Source: Rhodoferax sp. AJA081-3
Lineage (GTDB): Bacteria > Pseudomonadota > Gammaproteobacteria > Burkholderiales > Burkholderiaceae_C
Reading direction: 5' to 3'
Assembly (NCBI RefSeq): GCF_017798165.1
Contig: NZ_CP059068.1
Span: 682,001-746,000, forward strand
Length of the DNA stretch: 64,000 nucleotides
Below, piece by piece: positions 63,475 through 64,000 of this stretch. The number at the start of each line of letters is the position of its first letter. Within the stretch, counting starts at the first letter, position 1. The notes under the pieces were generated by a model that saw only the letters and a program-made list of their open reading frames with translations, had not been told where the DNA came from and searched no databases. The translations under genes were made by a program, and so were the position numbers.

Positions 63475-64000
63475 TCAGCGGGGCGGCACGCGGATTGCGT
63501 TGAGCAGGGCCTGCGCGTTCACCGGCTTGTACAGGGCTGTCAGGCCACTGTCCTGGATGCGGCGCAGCGTGTCCGGGCTGGTTTCGCCGGTGATCAACAT
63601 TGTTTGCCAGGGCGCATGCGCTGGCGCCAGGGCTGCGAGTGATCGGGCCACAGCCAGGCCATCCACGCCATGGGCCAGGCGCATGTCGCAGATCACCGTC
63701 TCAAAGGGCGCCTGGTCGGCATGCGCTTGCGCAATGGCGGCGCGCGCCTGCGCCTCGTCGCGCACACTCACCAACTCCACCTTGAAGCTGTGCAACAAGG
63801 CGGTCACGGCCACCGAAATGCTCACCTCGTCATCAATGAGCAGGACCCGTTTTGGCAGTTGTGCATTGTGGAGGGGTGCGGTATCGGCGGCCATAGGCCC
63901 GGCGGGCAGAGAGGGGATGGACGCCTGCACGAGCCGAATCCTGAAGCGACTGCCGCGACCGGGGCGCGAATGCACTTCCATCGGATGTTCCAACAAGCTT
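63475..64000 (-). CDS. Hybrid histidine kinase, C-terminal part (5' end outside window)
   Basis: The frame is open to base 64000, so the gene starts beyond the window. Visible residues begin with the end of a histidine-kinase ATPase domain (VHSRPGRGSRFRIRL, the G2 box). A receiver domain follows: KRVLLIDDEVSISVAVTALL, phospho-acceptor Asp in VICDMRLAHGVDG, and the LITGETSP and LYKPVNAQALL motifs. It would pass phosphate to the receiver aspartate or onward. A partner regulator is not visible. Confidence 0.85.
   Translation of the reverse strand, partial: SLLEHPMEVHSRPGRGSRFRIRLVQASIPSLPAGPMAADTAPLHNAQLPKRVLLIDDEVSISVAVTALLHSFKVELVSVRDEAQARAAIAQAHADQAPFETVICDMRLAHGVDGLAVARSLAALAPAHAPWQTMLITGETSPDTLRRIQDSGLTALYKPVNAQALLNAIRVPPR

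Overview
This is a 64-kb chromosomal window from a betaproteobacterium of the order Burkholderiales, most likely family Comamonadaceae (Rhodoferax/Polaromonas/Acidovorax type). The evidence is conserved gene order (surE-pcm-nlpD-rpoS; thrS-infC-rpmI-rplT-pheS-pheT-ihfA-merR-tRNA-Pro), uniformly high-GC codon usage and dispersed intergenic repeats of a kind I associate with that family. I see no insertion sequence, prophage or CRISPR array. Genus-level placement is inference.

Layout. 1-1.9 kb: end of a tonB-exbB-exbD energy-transduction locus. 1.9-5.2 kb: GlcG/HbpS-like protein, BI-1 family membrane protein, small lipoprotein, rlmD. 5.3-12.6 kb: a complete peptide-type ABC importer operon with two tandem paralogous binding proteins. 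12.8-18.3 kb: M3 oligopeptidase, rpoS, nlpD, pcm, surE. 18.4-20.9 kb: quinone oxidoreductase, SGNH-like lipoprotein, mobA. 21-29.2 kb: the translation operon thrS to ihfA/merR with tRNA-Pro(GGG). 29.3-35.6 kb: secreted beta-propeller-like protein, a minimal flagellar-rod-like protein, a J-domain protein followed by three co-oriented genes of unknown function, a thiol-disulfide lipoprotein and an exported glutathione peroxidase. 35.7-43.1 kb: an exported alpha-amylase with FnIII and CBM20 domains, an HExxH protein, a YjbR-like protein and purL. 43.2-54.6 kb: a copper island (copA, copZ, cueR, His-rich exported proteins, TolC-like protein, multicopper oxidase, Spy-like protein, cupredoxin, CusF-like protein) ending at a P2-type ATPase. 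54.9-64 kb: small lipoprotein, broken DUF2062 gene, a three-module oxidoreductase with a divergent MarR regulator, alpha/beta hydrolase, LysR regulator, OmpA-like protein, lipoprotein, and the end of a hybrid histidine kinase.

Main discoveries. (1) The thrS operon is preceded by what reads as a complete transcription attenuator: promoter, a 14-codon leader peptide with six Thr codons, mutually exclusive antiterminator and terminator helices, and a U-run about 30 nt before thrS. (2) A dispersed ~50-60 bp element (core CGGGGGCTaNAGgC preceded by a GCTAY...RTAGC inverted repeat) occurs about ten times. Several copies lie in frame inside conserved genes (rlmD, rpoS, pheS, purL twice, the C-terminus of a LysR gene), and one copy supplies the hydrophobic core of a signal peptide. 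(3) An 896-residue protein fuses a phytoene-desaturase/retinol-saturase-like flavoenzyme to a ferredoxin reductase and a 2Fe-2S ferredoxin, next to a MarR gene with a palindromic operator. (4) infC starts at AUC, and an alpha-amylase appears to lack about 34 residues of its catalytic barrel.
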